A stretch of 64,000 bases of DNA from Sulfitobacter pontiacus (GCF_040790665.1 NZ_CP160849.1:1761501-1825500); one strand, 5' to 3'. Counted from the stretch's first letter, positions 1-9,301 are shown. Numbers and translations: made by a program. Notes: a model not told the origin generated them from the sequence alone.

Positions 1-2609
1 GCCGCTGGTTTCTTTGCGGGAGCCTTCTTGGCCGGAGCCTTTTTCGCAGCGGTTTTCTTTGCTGCGGGCTTCTTGGTCGCGGCTTTGCGCTTGGCAGGGG
101 ATTTCGCCAGCTTTTCCTCGATCAGCTCAACCGCACGTTCCATGGTCAGATCGGCAGGCTCGACCTCTTTGGGGATGGTGGCGTTGACTTTCTCCCACTT
201 CACATAAGGCCCGTATTTGCCTTCCATGATGTTGACCTCGCCGCCCAGATCAGGGTGTTCGCCCATCTCGCGGATCGGTTTTGCCGCTTTGCCACGCCCG
301 CCACGGCTGGCGACTTTCTCGGCCAGAAGCTGCACGGCGCGGTTCATGCCAACGGTGAACACCTCGTCCAGTGTTTCGAGGTTCGCATTGGTCCCGCCAC
401 GGTTCGACGTGCTGTCGGCGTGTTTGATATAGGGGCCGTAGCGCCCGATATTGGCCCAGACCATCACCCCATCTTCCGGGTGCGGGCCGATCTCACGCGG
501 CAACGACAGCAGCATGACAGCGCGTTCCAGCTCCAGCTCTTCGGCGGGCCAGTCCTTGGGCACCGATTGACGCGGCGGTTTTTTGTTCTCTTCGGTGACG
601 GGGCCGCGCTGCACATAGGGGCCGAAGCGCCCTTTGAACACGCGAATCTCGTCGCCCATATCCTCGCCCAGCAGTTTGCCATCGGGCGGAATAGCCGAGG
701 CTTCGGCCTCGGGGTCGGGCGGGCCGAAGGGGCGGGTATAGCGGCATTCAGGGTAGTTCGAGCAGCCGATGAACGCGCCGCCGGACCGTGCGGTGCGCAT
801 GGACAGACGCCCAATCTCGCAGTTGGGGCACAGGCGCGGGTCGCTACCATCCTCATTGGGCGGGAAGAGATGCGGCTCGAGTACCTCGTTGATCTTCTCC
901 AACACCTCGGTGATGCGCAGATCGGCTGTTTCCGCGATCGCAGCCGAAAAATCCTGCCAGAACCGGCCCAGCACATCCTTATAGTCGGCATCCGCCGCGC
1001 TCACCTTATCAAGCTGGTTTTCCAGATCGGCGGTGAAATCATAGCCCACATATTTGCGGAAGTAATTCTCGAGGAAGGCTGTCACCAACCGGCCCTTGTC
1101 CTCGGGGAACAGACGGTTGCCTTCCTTACGAACGTATTCGCGGTCCTGAATGGTGGTGACAACGCTGGCATAGGTCGACGGGCGCCCGATTCCCAGCTCT
1201 TCCATGCGCTTGACCAATGTCGCTTCAGTGTAGCGGGGGGGCGGCTGGGTAAAGTGCTGCTCTGGCGTGACAGAGCGTTTGTCCATCTTGTCGCCTTGGG
1301 TGATCTGCGGCAGGCGCTTGTCATCCTCGTCCACGACATCGTCGCGGCCTTCTTCGTAGACGCGCAGGAAGCCGTCGAATTTCACCACCTGACCGGTGGC
1401 GCGCAGCCCGACCTGTTCGTCCTTGCTGCCGATCTCTACCGTGGTGCGTTCCAGACGCGCACTTTCCATCTGGCAGGCCAGCGTGCGCTTCCAGATCAAA
1501 TCGTACAGCTTGCGTTGATCCGGTTCGGTCAGTTTCAGCGCGTCGGCATCTTTGGTCATGTCGGTGGGGCGCACACATTCGTGCGCCTCTTGCGCGTTCT
1601 TGGCCTTGTTCTTGTAGATACGCGGTTCAGACGGGACGTATTCTGCCCCGAACCGGTCCGAGATGGCATCCCGTGCCATCGTGATCGCCTCGGGGGCCAT
1701 GTCGATGCCGTCGGTCCGCATATAGGTGATGTGACCGGCTTCATAGAGCCGCTGCGCTGTGCTCATGGTCTGGCGTGCGCCCATGCCGAACTTGCGGCTG
1801 GCTTCCTGCTGCAACGTCGACGTCATGAACGGGGCCGAGGGGTTGCGGCTCGCGGGTTTTGCCTCGACGCTGGTAACCGTCAGATCGCGGCTGGTAATCG
1901 CCTGTACCGCCATCTCGGCTTGCGTTTCATTGCCAAGATCAAAACGGTCCAGCTTCTTACCGGCAAGCGTCACCAGACGGGCCTCGAACTCTTGCCCGCG
2001 CGGCGTGGCGACCAGCGCCTTGACGCTCCAGTATTCGCGGTTGCGGAAGGCCTCGATCTCCATCTCGCGCTCGACGATCAGCCGCAAGGTGACCGACTGT
2101 ACCCGCCCCGCTGATTTCGCGCCGGGCAATTTGCGCCACAGCACCGGCGACAGGTTGAAGCCCACCAGATAATCCAGCGCGCGCCGTGCCAGATAAGCCT
2201 CGACCAGCGGCATATCGACCTGACGCGGGTTCGCCATTGCTTCGGTCACTGCCTTTTTGGTGATCTGGTTGAACACCACGCGGCTGACCGGCGTGTCCTT
2301 CTTGATCGACTTGCGCTTGGTCAGCGCCTCTTGCAGGTGCCAGCTGATCGCTTCGCCTTCGCGGTCAGGGTCAGTCGCGAGGATCAATGCGTTGTCGTCT
2401 TTCAGCGCATCCGCGATGGCTTTGACGTGTTTCTTGCTTGCTGCGGCGACTTCCCAAGTCATGTCGAACCCGTTTTCCGGGTCGACCGATCCGTCTTTGG
2501 GCGGCAGATCGCGGACGTGGCCGTAGGACGCAAGCACGGTGTAATCACTGCCGAGATACGAGTTGATCGTTTTAGCTTTGGCAGGTGATTCGACGACGAC
2601 AACTGGCAT
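1..2609 (-). CDS. topA: DNA topoisomerase I (3' end beyond window)
   Basis: Type IA topoisomerase that relaxes negatively supercoiled DNA by transient single-strand cleavage. About 869 residues are visible. The N-terminus begins MPVVVVESPAKAKTI, the start of the Toprim domain, and the acidic Toprim motif ATDPDREGEAISWH lies near residue 80. The active-site tyrosine is Y296 in ITYMRTDG. A zinc-finger segment (CPNC ... GCSNYPEC) near residue 600 is followed by three short C-terminal repeats of the type GRFGPYV. The tail is rich in Lys, Ala and Pro (AAKKAPAKKA pattern), probably binds DNA, and runs off the left edge without a stop. The ATG at 2609 fits the family N-terminus exactly. dprA lies upstream on the same strand but 245 bases away, so topA probably has its own promoter. 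Confidence 0.97.
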   Translation of the reverse strand, partial: MPVVVVESPAKAKTINSYLGSDYTVLASYGHVRDLPPKDGSVDPENGFDMTWEVAAASKKHVKAIADALKDDNALILATDPDREGEAISWHLQEALTKRKSIKKDTPVSRVVFNQITKKAVTEAMANPRQVDMPLVEAYLARRALDYLVGFNLSPVLWRKLPGAKSAGRVQSVTLRLIVEREMEIEAFRNREYWSVKALVATPRGQEFEARLVTLAGKKLDRFDLGNETQAEMAVQAITSRDLTVTSVEAKPASRNPSAPFMTSTLQQEASRKFGMGARQTMSTAQRLYEAGHITYMRTDGIDMAPEAITMARDAISDRFGAEYVPSEPRIYKNKAKNAQEAHECVRPTDMTKDADALKLTEPDQRKLYDLIWKRTLACQMESARLERTTVEIGSKDEQVGLRATGQVVKFDGFLRVYEEGRDDVVDEDDKRLPQITQGDKMDKRSVTPEQHFTQPPPRYTEATLVKRMEELGIGRPSTYASVVTTIQDREYVRKEGNRLFPEDKGRLVTAFLENYFRKYVGYDFTADLENQLDKVSAADADYKDVLGRFWQDFSAAIAETADLRITEVLEKINEVLEPHLFPPNEDGSDPRLCPNCEIGRLSMRTARSGGAFIGCSNYPECRYTRPFGPPDPEAEASAIPPDGKLLGEDMGDEIRVFKGRFGPYVQRGPVTEENKKPPRQSVPKDWPAEELELERAVMLLSLPREIGPHPEDGVMVWANIGRYGPYIKHADSTSNRGGTNANLETLDEVFTVGMNRAVQLLAEKVASRGGRGKAAKPIREMGEHPDLGGEVNIMEGKYGPYVKWEKVNATIPKEVEPADLTMERAVELIEEKLAKSPAKRKAATKKPAAKKTAAKKAPAKKAPAKKPA

Positions 2610-2799
2610 AAAATTCGGCACCTTGGATCAAATTAATTCGCGTGGCTTATGCTGTGACATGTGGCGTGAAGCGAAGTTTGTCAATCCGCAGAACAGCGCG
2701 CCCCCTTTGATACACGGGCTATAAAGCGCCTTTTCGGGGGTGTTTCACGGTGTAATCCGGCCGGGGTTCCGGCTTCCAGATGGTCTAAATCCCGGGGGC

Positions 2800-2834
2800 G
2801 CTTTGGAGGGTCTCCAAAGCGGGGGCTGGCCCCC
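2800..2834. repeat. Double GC-rich hairpin upstream of topA
   Basis: Two adjacent perfect inverted repeats lie in the dprA-topA gap. The first has 8-base arms (GCTTTGGA ... TCCAAAGC, 2800-2820). The second is GGGGGCTGGCCCCC (2821-2834). A longer version of the second occurs at 16023-16039 between argD and argF, so it is probably a dispersed intergenic element that may act as a transcript end or processing site. The remaining 2610-2799 and 2835-2854 hold no gene that I can see; the topA promoter should lie there. Confidence 0.55.
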
Positions 2835-2854
2835 GATCTGCGGCCGCGTCACGC

Positions 2855-3994
2855 TCAGTCCGCGCGGGATACCAGCCCGCCTGCGTGGCGCAGGATATGC
2901 CCGTTCAGCTCAAGCTCGACCAGAACAGGCGTGGCGATCCCCGGTGCGACCGCCAGATCGCGCAGCAGCTGGTCTTCGGCAACGGGGCTGGGGCCAAGGC
3001 GTGACAATATATCGGTGTGCAGCGCTGCAATGTCGCGCTGGGGCGCGGGGGCGGCTGCTGTGGAAATGGGCGGGCTGGCGGCGGCAGCCTTTGCCGGCCC
3101 CAGTTGATCAATCACATCTGCGGCATTGCGTACCAGCGCCGCCCCGTCACGGATCAGCATGTTGCAGCCCGCGGCACGGGCATCGAAGGGATGGCCGGGC
3201 ACGGCAAGCACCTCTCGCCCCTGATCCAGCGCGTCACGGGCGGTAATCAGGCTGCCGGATTTCGCCGCCGCTTCGACCACGACCGTTGCGCGGCTTAGCC
3301 CTGCGATGATCCTGTTGCGGCTGGGGAAATGCCGCGCCATCGGTTGCAGCCCCATCGGTTGTTCCGAAATGCGCAGCCCTTGGGCCGCGATGTCTTGGGC
3401 AAGCGTCGTATTCTCTACCGGATAGATCACATCGACGCCCCCCGCTTGCACCGCGATTGTGCCAGTGTCGAGCGTGGGCAGATGTGCCGCGGCATCAATC
3501 CCCCGCGCCAATCCCGAGACGACCGTAAACCCCGCCTCACCCAAACCGGATGCCAAGGCGCGGGCCATGCGCGTCCCGAGCGATGAGGCGTTTCGCGCGC
3601 CCACAATCGACACCAAGGGGCGGTGCAGCAGCTCGATATCTCCGATTGCCCATAGAAACGGGGGGGCGTCGTCAAGCTCTGCCAGAGGCGGGGGGTAGGC
3701 TGCGCAATCATGGGCAATCAAGCGCGCGTTCGCGGCCTTTGCCGCGCGCAGCTCTGCATGGACGACATTCTCGGGGCAGATGCGATAGTCTTTCACACCT
3801 GCGGCGCGGGCGACGTCGGGCAACGCCTCAAGCGCGGTACGCGCGGTGCCGTAGTCGCGCAGCATGCGGTAATAGGTGACAACGCCGACACGGCGCGAGC
3901 GCAACAGACGAAGCCGCGCAAAGCTGTCGTCTTCCAGGGTGGGTGGGACCAAGGGGGGCGTGGAAGAGGAAGGAGTGTTGTTCCTGTCAGTCAT
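2855..3994 (-). CDS. dprA: DNA-processing protein DprA
   Basis: DprA/Smf family protein that binds incoming single-stranded DNA and loads RecA during natural transformation; it is also common in bacteria not known to be competent. It has 379 residues, normal for the family. The Rossmann-like core contains SIVGARNASSLGTRMA (about 129-144) and the signature SGLARGIDAAAH (160-171), followed by AGGVDVIYPVEN. The last 60 residues resemble the C-terminal winged-helix domain. The N-terminus has a short Ser/Thr/Pro-rich stretch before the SAM-like region. It follows tldD on the same strand after a 156-base gap with hairpins, so co-transcription is uncertain. Confidence 0.95.
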   Translation of the reverse strand: MTDRNNTPSSSTPPLVPPTLEDDSFARLRLLRSRRVGVVTYYRMLRDYGTARTALEALPDVARAAGVKDYRICPENVVHAELRAAKAANARLIAHDCAAYPPPLAELDDAPPFLWAIGDIELLHRPLVSIVGARNASSLGTRMARALASGLGEAGFTVVSGLARGIDAAAHLPTLDTGTIAVQAGGVDVIYPVENTTLAQDIAAQGLRISEQPMGLQPMARHFPSRNRIIAGLSRATVVVEAAAKSGSLITARDALDQGREVLAVPGHPFDARAAGCNMLIRDGAALVRNAADVIDQLGPAKAAAASPPISTAAAPAPQRDIAALHTDILSRLGPSPVAEDQLLRDLAVAPGIATPVLVELELNGHILRHAGGLVSRAD

Positions 3995-4095
3995 CCCGCG
4001 TCTCCGTCCGTTGCCTCACCAGCTTTAGGCAAAGCTGCTTAACGAAACGTGAACGGCAAAGGTTTAATCCGAACTACTAATCTTCTTCGGTGTGC

Positions 4096-4155
4096 GATCC
4101 GGTATCGGATCACCGGAGCACCTAAGTGCATTCCGGTAATCCGTTTTCACTTAGG
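4096..4155 (-). terminator. Hairpins at the 3' end of tldD
   Basis: Two inverted repeats follow tldD. CCTAAGTG (4121-4128) pairs with CACTTAGG (4148-4155), so one arm contains the tldD stop codon (4151-4153). GATCCG-GTAT-CGGATC (4096-4111) is a perfect 6-base stem with a 4-base loop. There is no clear U-run after either, so this may be a mRNA 3' end structure or a weak terminator rather than a classical intrinsic terminator. Confidence 0.4.
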
Positions 4156-5575
4156 CGGCAGCGGCACCGCCGACGGTCAGGCCGCCGATCATCAATGTGG
4201 GCTGTCCAACGCCCACGGGCACCCATTGGCCCGCCTTGCCGCAGTTGCCCATGCCCGGATCCAGCGTGGGATCATTGCCGATGGCGCGGATCTGTTGCAG
4301 CGCTGTGGCCCCGTCTCCGATCAGCGTGGCCCCTTTGACGGGGTCGCCGACCACGCCATTGCGCACACGGTAGGCTTCGGTGCAGGAGAAAACGAATTTG
4401 CCGTTGGTGATATCCACCTGCCCGCCGCCAAAACCGACCGCATAGATGCCGTCCTTGAGGTCCGCGACGATATCACCGGGGGCCACGTCGCCGCCCAGCA
4501 TATAGGTGTTGGTCATGCGCGGCATCGGGGTGTGGGCATAGGATTCGCGGCGGCCATTGCCGGTTGGGGCCACGCCCATCAGCCGGGCGTTCTGCCGGTC
4601 CTGCATATAGCCTACCAGCACACCGTCCTCGATCAGCACATTCTTGGCCGAGGGCGTGCCCTCGTCATCAACAGAGATAGACCCGCGCCGGTCGGGGAGG
4701 GTGCCATCATCCAGCACCGTCACGCCTTTGGCGGCGATGCGTTGGCCCATGAGGCCGGCAAAGGCGCTTGAGCCCTTGCGGTTGAAATCCCCTTCCAATC
4801 CGTGACCGATGGCCTCGTGCAGCAGGATGCCGGGCCAGCCGGGGCCAAGCACAACATCCATGACGCCCGCAGGCGCGGGCACGGCACGCAGGTTGACGCA
4901 GGCGATGCGCAGGGCTTCGCGCGTTTTGGCCTGCCAGTCGGCGGGGTCCAGCAGCCCGTCCAGCCCGATACGCCCGCCACCACCGGCGGTCCCGCTTTCG
5001 CGGCGGCCATCCTGTTCGACGATGACCGACACGTTCACCCGCGTCATCGGGCGCACATCGCGGACAGAGGTGCCTTCGGGGCGCAGAATCTCGACCTCCT
5101 GGATAGAGGCAGAGATAGAGGCAGAAACCTGCACGACTCGCGCGTCAAGGCTGCGAGCGAAATCGTCGATCTCGCGCAGGGTGTCGACCTTGACGGGAAA
5201 GGCCGCGCCCGCGATCGGATCTTCGTCGGTATAGAGCTTTTGATTGGTCGCGGCTGGCGCATCCGCCCATGTGCCGCCCCCCGCACCCACGGCCAGCCGT
5301 GCGGTTTCGCTTGCGCGGCGCAGGGCGGCTTCGGTGATCTCGGTCGAGTGGGCGTAGCCAGAGACATCGCCCCGCACCGCCCGCAAGCCAAAGCCTTCGG
5401 AGGCATCGTAGCTGGCCGTTTTCAGCCGCCCGTCGTCAAACACCAACCCTTCAGACCGCCGGCGTTCGAAAAACAGTTCCCCGTCGTCGGCACCTGCCAC
5501 AGCGTCGCGCAGGATGGACAGCGCGGCGTCACGGTCAAGCTGCGCCTCAAAGGGGTTGAAAGGCGGCTGGCTCAT
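4151..5575 (-). CDS. tldD: Metalloprotease TldD
   Basis: TldD subunit of the TldD/TldE zinc protease, which degrades unfolded peptides and matures some ribosomal peptides such as microcin B17. It has 474 residues, the usual length. The metal motif HEAIGH is at residues 253-258, followed by EGDFNRKGSSAF, which is typical of TldD rather than the TldE/PmbA partner. No pmbA is present in the window; TldD and TldE are commonly encoded apart. The gene is divergent from ctaC with a 179-base shared upstream region. No signal peptide is visible, consistent with a cytoplasmic enzyme. Confidence 0.96.
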   Translation of the reverse strand: MSQPPFNPFEAQLDRDAALSILRDAVAGADDGELFFERRRSEGLVFDDGRLKTASYDASEGFGLRAVRGDVSGYAHSTEITEAALRRASETARLAVGAGGGTWADAPAATNQKLYTDEDPIAGAAFPVKVDTLREIDDFARSLDARVVQVSASISASIQEVEILRPEGTSVRDVRPMTRVNVSVIVEQDGRRESGTAGGGGRIGLDGLLDPADWQAKTREALRIACVNLRAVPAPAGVMDVVLGPGWPGILLHEAIGHGLEGDFNRKGSSAFAGLMGQRIAAKGVTVLDDGTLPDRRGSISVDDEGTPSAKNVLIEDGVLVGYMQDRQNARLMGVAPTGNGRRESYAHTPMPRMTNTYMLGGDVAPGDIVADLKDGIYAVGFGGGQVDITNGKFVFSCTEAYRVRNGVVGDPVKGATLIGDGATALQQIRAIGNDPTLDPGMGNCGKAGQWVPVGVGQPTLMIGGLTVGGAAAA

Positions 5576-5754
5576 AAAAATGTTCCCTGAATCGTGTCAT
5601 AAAAATCGCTTCGCGTCCGTTTGACGCAAGCAGAAGTCTTTATCTTGAAGTTAGAATATGATTGTAAGCGTACAGATTACAACGGGACAGCTGCCTCCAA
5701 TTGCGGGGTGCTGCTGGGATTCGCTTATCAATGGTCACAAGATCAGGACGACAT

Positions 5755-6651
5755 ATGAAACATCTTCTCTCTTTTTCGGGTCTCATGGCCGCTTTTTCCG
5801 CCGTGCCAGCAATGGCGCAGGAAAACCTTCGCATCGACGGGCTGGAAATCATTGGTGAGCCGGTAGACGGCAAGATGGGCTTTCAGCCAGCCGTGACCCG
5901 CGTCGCGCAAGACATCCACGATCTGGACCACCTGATCCTGATCATCATCACCTTGATCACCATCTTCGTGACCGGTCTGATCCTTTGGGTGGCGATCCGC
6001 TATAACCGCAAGCGCAACCCCGTTGCCGCATCCTTCACACACCACACGCCGGTTGAAATCCTCTGGACAGTCGCACCGATCGTGATTCTGGTGCTGATCG
6101 GGGCCTATTCGCTGCCGATCCTGTTCCGTCAGCAGGAAATCCCGCAGGCCGACCTGACCATCAAAGCGACCGGCAACCAGTGGTACTGGTCCTATGAATA
6201 TGTCGACGAGGGCTTTGGCTTTGACAGCTATATGATCGGTGCACCGGCTGTTGGCGGCGAAAACCGCAAAACACCCGAAGTTATCGCGCAGCTTGAAGCG
6301 GCCGGCTATACCGAACAGCAGTTCCTGCTGGCGACCGATACCGCCGTTGTGATCCCTGTCGGTCAGACCATCGTTGTTCAGGTCACCGGTTCCGACGTGA
6401 TCCACTCCTGGGCGATGCCCGCCTTTGGTGTGAAACAGGACGCCGTGCCCGGCCGTCTGGCGGAAACATGGTTCACCGCCGAGAAAGAAGGCGTGTACTT
6501 TGGTCAGTGTTCCGAACTGTGCGGCAACGCCCACGCCTATATGCCGATCACTGTGAAAGTCGTCTCGGAAGAGGCCTATGCCCAGTGGCTTGGCAACGCG
6601 AAAGAAGAGTATGCGGGCATCCCGCAGACTCTGACCGTTGCGTCCAAGTAA
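5755..6651 (+). CDS. ctaC: Cytochrome c oxidase subunit II
   Basis: Subunit II of the aa3-type terminal oxidase, which accepts electrons from cytochrome c at the CuA centre. It has 298 residues from the chosen ATG, which gives a signal peptide (MKHLLSFSGLMAAFSAVPAMAQ). An in-frame TTG 18 codons upstream would spoil it. An AGGAC ribosome-binding site precedes the ATG. Two membrane helices lie near residues 60-125. The CuA ligands are visible as H in SDVIHSW and as C252, C256, H260 and M263 in QCSELCGNAHAYM. It opens the ctaC-ctaB-small-ctaG-ctaE-SURF1 assembly operon. Subunit I (ctaD) is not in the window, so it must be encoded elsewhere. Confidence 0.97.
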   Translation: MKHLLSFSGLMAAFSAVPAMAQENLRIDGLEIIGEPVDGKMGFQPAVTRVAQDIHDLDHLILIIITLITIFVTGLILWVAIRYNRKRNPVAASFTHHTPVEILWTVAPIVILVLIGAYSLPILFRQQEIPQADLTIKATGNQWYWSYEYVDEGFGFDSYMIGAPAVGGENRKTPEVIAQLEAAGYTEQQFLLATDTAVVIPVGQTIVVQVTGSDVIHSWAMPAFGVKQDAVPGRLAETWFTAEKEGVYFGQCSELCGNAHAYMPITVKVVSEEAYAQWLGNAKEEYAGIPQTLTVASK

Positions 6652-6714
6652 GGCACAATTGCTGATGCGGGGTGCGCGAGGCGCGCCCCGGGTTCCTTTT
6701 GTATGAGAGATCGC

Positions 6715-7650
6715 ATGACAGATACCAGCACGACACCTGCGGGCGAGTATGAGGCGCAGTTCGGCGATTATTTCGCCCTGATGAAGCCGCGCGTCATGCA
6801 GTTGGTGGTATTTACCGCACTTGTTGGCATGCTCGCAGCGCCCGAGTCTGTGCACCCCGTGATCGGCTTTGCCTCGATCTTGTTTGTCGCCATCGGGGCA
6901 GGGGCCTCGGGCGCGCTGAACATGTGGTGGGACGCTGACATCGACGCGATCATGCGCCGGACCCAAGGCCGCCCGATCCCGTCGGGGCGCGTCCAGCCGG
7001 GCGAAGCGCTGGCGATCGGTGTGGCGCTGTCGGGCATGTCTGTCGTCATGCTGGGGCTGGCGGCCAACCTGCTGGCCGCGGGTATGCTGCTGTTCACGAT
7101 CCTCTTCTACGCCGTTTTCTATTCCATGTGGCTTAAGCGTGCGACGCCGCAGAACATCGTCATCGGCGGTGCTGCGGGGGCGTTCCCGCCCGTGATCGGC
7201 TGGATCATCGCCACCGGCAGCTTCTCGGTCGAGGCATGGCTGATGTTCGCGCTGATCTTCATGTGGACCCCGCCGCACTTCTGGGCCTTGGCGCTGTTCA
7301 TGCGCAATGACTATGACGACGCGAAGGTGCCGATGCTGACCGTGACCCACGGCCGCCGCTCCACCCGTCGTCACATTCTGGCCTATACTGTTTTGCTGGT
7401 CATTCTGGCGGTCGGCACCGGCTTCACCTCGATCGGCGGGCCAATCTATCTGGCGACCGCGGGCGTGCTGAACCTGTTGTTCCTGATCGGGGCCTTCCGC
7501 ATCTGGCAACGTGATGAAGACGACAGCGAAGCCGATGATTTCCGCGTTGAACGCAAGTTCTTCCGCCTGTCGCTATGGTATCTCTTTTTGCACTTCGGTG
7601 CCATTCTGCTTGAGGCCACCCTGCGGGGCTACGGTTTGGGAGGCTGGTAA
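6715..7650 (+). CDS. ctaB: Protoheme IX farnesyltransferase (heme O synthase)
   Basis: UbiA-superfamily prenyltransferase that adds a farnesyl group to protoheme, giving heme O, the precursor of heme A for the oxidase. It has 311 residues from ATG 6715. That start is preferred over ATG 6703 because GAGAGA lies just before it at ribosome-binding distance. The Asp-rich prenyl-diphosphate motif NMWWDADIDAIMRRTQGRPI is near residue 70. Several hydrophobic helices indicate an inner-membrane protein. Its stop codon shares one base with the start of the next small gene, which implies translational coupling. Confidence 0.96.
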   Translation: MTDTSTTPAGEYEAQFGDYFALMKPRVMQLVVFTALVGMLAAPESVHPVIGFASILFVAIGAGASGALNMWWDADIDAIMRRTQGRPIPSGRVQPGEALAIGVALSGMSVVMLGLAANLLAAGMLLFTILFYAVFYSMWLKRATPQNIVIGGAAGAFPPVIGWIIATGSFSVEAWLMFALIFMWTPPHFWALALFMRNDYDDAKVPMLTVTHGRRSTRRHILAYTVLLVILAVGTGFTSIGGPIYLATAGVLNLLFLIGAFRIWQRDEDDSEADDFRVERKFFRLSLWYLFLHFGAILLEATLRGYGLGGW

Positions 7651-7826
7651 TGGGTATTCGCGCTGAACACGAGATTCACACACGCCGCCGCGGGCGCAAC
7701 CTTGGCGTCGGTCTGCTGCTGGCCGCCTTCGTCGTGCTGGTCATGGCGCTGACCTTTGTCAAAATCACCAACATCGATTTCAACGATCTGCCCGGTGGTG
7801 AGCTTCAAACACAGGAGAGCAACTGA
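7650..7826 (+). CDS. Small single-pass membrane protein of the cytochrome oxidase operon
   Basis: A 58-residue ORF, MGIRAEHEIHTRRRGRNL at the start, with one hydrophobic helix (about residues 18-36) and a short acidic, polar C-terminus ending QTQESN. It starts inside the ctaB stop (TAATG) and stops inside the ctaG start (TGATG), so all three are probably translated together. A gene of this size and position is usual in rhodobacterial oxidase clusters, where it is annotated as a small oxidase assembly protein (CoxF/CtaF-like). The basic N-terminus followed by one helix suggests N-in topology. Its function is not established from sequence. Confidence 0.85.
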   Translation: MGIRAEHEIHTRRRGRNLGVGLLLAAFVVLVMALTFVKITNIDFNDLPGGELQTQESN

Positions 7827-8401
7827 TGGCCCTGTCCGGACCCGCAAAGACTGTGGTGCAAACCGTCTCTGTCGTCATCCTGATGGGGGGGCTGGCTTGG
7901 GCATCGGTACCGTTCTACGATTGGTTCTGCCGCGTCACCGGCTTTGGCGGGACGCCGGGGCAGGTCGCGGGGGCCGAGGGCGAGGTGCTGGATCAGACGA
8001 TCAAGGTGCGTTTCGACGGCAGCTTGAACGAAGATATGCCGTGGGAATTCAAACCCGTCGTCAACGAGATGGAACTGCGCATCGGCGAGACCGGGCTGGC
8101 GTTCTACGAGGCCTATAACCCAACCGATCACCCCGTCGCGGGGCAAGCGTCCTACAACGTGACGCCCTATGCCGCCGGGGCCTTCTTTGAAAAGATCGAA
8201 TGTTTCTGCTTTACTGAACAGGTGCTCGCCCCCGGTGAGCGTGTTCAAATGCCCGTCAGCTTCTTTGTTGACCCCGAAATCGTCGAAGACCGTGATGCCA
8301 AGTATGTACATACGATCACACTGTCTTATACGTTCTATGAAATTGACCTGCCCGAGGACTATGAAGCCCCCGATCAGGACAGCGAGACAAACCTGAATTA
8401 A
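7826..8401 (+). CDS. ctaG: Cytochrome c oxidase assembly protein CtaG (Cox11)
   Basis: Cox11 family copper chaperone needed to form the CuB site of subunit I. It has 191 residues. One N-terminal transmembrane helix (about 9-29) is followed by a periplasmic immunoglobulin-like domain. The copper-binding motif CFCFTEQ starts at C126 (second Cys C128), and a third conserved Cys, C35, follows the helix in YDWFCRVTGFGG. The start overlaps the stop of the small upstream gene. It precedes ctaE by 23 bases. Family membership is clear; the copper role is taken from the family. Confidence 0.97.
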   Translation: MALSGPAKTVVQTVSVVILMGGLAWASVPFYDWFCRVTGFGGTPGQVAGAEGEVLDQTIKVRFDGSLNEDMPWEFKPVVNEMELRIGETGLAFYEAYNPTDHPVAGQASYNVTPYAAGAFFEKIECFCFTEQVLAPGERVQMPVSFFVDPEIVEDRDAKYVHTITLSYTFYEIDLPEDYEAPDQDSETNLN

Positions 8402-8424
8402 GAAAAAGGTGAGGGACTGAACCA

Positions 8425-9228
8425 ATGGCCCATGAAAAGAACCATGACTATCACATTCTGCCGCCGTCCACATGGCCATTGCTCAGCTCCATCGCCGGCT
8501 GTGTCATGCTGGTTGGTGGTGTCTTCTGGATGCACGATGTAACCCCCTTCGTCTTCTTGGGTGGTCTGGTTGCCGTTCTGTACTGCATGTTCGGATGGTG
8601 GTCCGAGGTTGTTGCTGAAAGCCACGTCGGCGATCACACCAACGTCGTGCGCATCGGTCTGCGCTATGGCTTCATCCTGTTCATCATGTCCGAAGTGATG
8701 TTCTTTGTGGCGTGGTTCTGGACCTTCTTCAAAGAAGCCCTGTACCCGATGGATGAATTCCCGGGCTCCACATATGTGCAGCCGGATATCATTCCCGTTG
8801 ACGCCTTCCACCTGCCGCTGATCAACACGCTGATCCTGCTGCTGTCGGGCTGCGCTGTCACATGGGCACACCACGCGCTGGTACATGAAAACAACCGCAA
8901 AGACCTGATCGCCGGCCTGTCCATCGCGATCGTTCTGGGCATGCTGTTCACCGCGTTCCAGGCCTATGAATACTATGAACTGCTGGCCCATGACGACTGG
9001 ACCTTCGGCGGCGACCTGTTCTTCTCCAGCTTCTTCATGGCGACAGGCTTCCACGGTTTCCACGTTGTGATCGGTACGATTTTCCTTGCGGTCTGCCTGT
9101 TCCGCGCGATGAAAGGCCACTTTACCCAAGAGCAGCACGTCGGCTTCGAAGCCGCTGCCTGGTACTGGCACTTTGTTGATGTGGTCTGGCTGTTCCTCTT
9201 CTTCGCCGTCTACATGTGGGGCATCTAA
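8425..9228 (+). CDS. ctaE: Cytochrome c oxidase subunit III
   Basis: Subunit III of the heme-copper oxidase, a seven-helix inner-membrane protein that stabilises the complex and supports proton uptake. It has 267 residues, typical for alphaproteobacteria. It opens [18 protein letters not shown] and carries hallmark segments such as [20 protein letters not shown] and [11 protein letters not shown], and ends in [16 protein letters not shown]. An AAGGTGAGG ribosome-binding site lies upstream. A GC-rich hairpin follows before the SURF1 gene. Confidence 0.97.
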   Translation: MAHEKNHDYHILPPSTWPLLSSIAGCVMLVGGVFWMHDVTPFVFLGGLVAVLYCMFGWWSEVVAESHVGDHTNVVRIGLRYGFILFIMSEVMFFVAWFWTFFKEALYPMDEFPGSTYVQPDIIPVDAFHLPLINTLILLLSGCAVTWAHHALVHENNRKDLIAGLSIAIVLGMLFTAFQAYEYYELLAHDDWTFGGDLFFSSFFMATGFHGFHVVIGTIFLAVCLFRAMKGHFTQEQHVGFEAAAWYWHFVDVVWLFLFFAVYMWGI

Positions 9229-9273
9229 GCCCGCAGTCGGCTTGCAAACCGGGCCGCAATCACTAAAAGCAAC

Positions 9274-9301
9274 AGGCGCGCGAGGGGGACCTTGCGCGCC
9301 T
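9274..9301 (+). terminator. GC-rich hairpin between ctaE and SURF1
   Basis: Arms AGGCGCGC (9274-9281) and GCGCGCCT (9294-9301) form a perfect 8-base stem with a 12-base loop, followed by TTTGC. It could be a partial terminator or a processing site that sets the ratio of oxidase subunit to assembly-factor mRNA. The U-run is short, so read-through into SURF1 is likely. Confidence 0.5.

Noticed and set aside
255-2114. A 619-codon open frame on the plus strand
   Set aside because: It lies opposite topA, whose motifs are unmistakable. Long antisense frames arise from the codon bias of GC-rich genes, and the translation has no family features.
5743-7509. A 588-codon open frame on the minus strand
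   Set aside because: Antisense to ctaC and ctaB, rich in His and Asp as expected for shadow frames.
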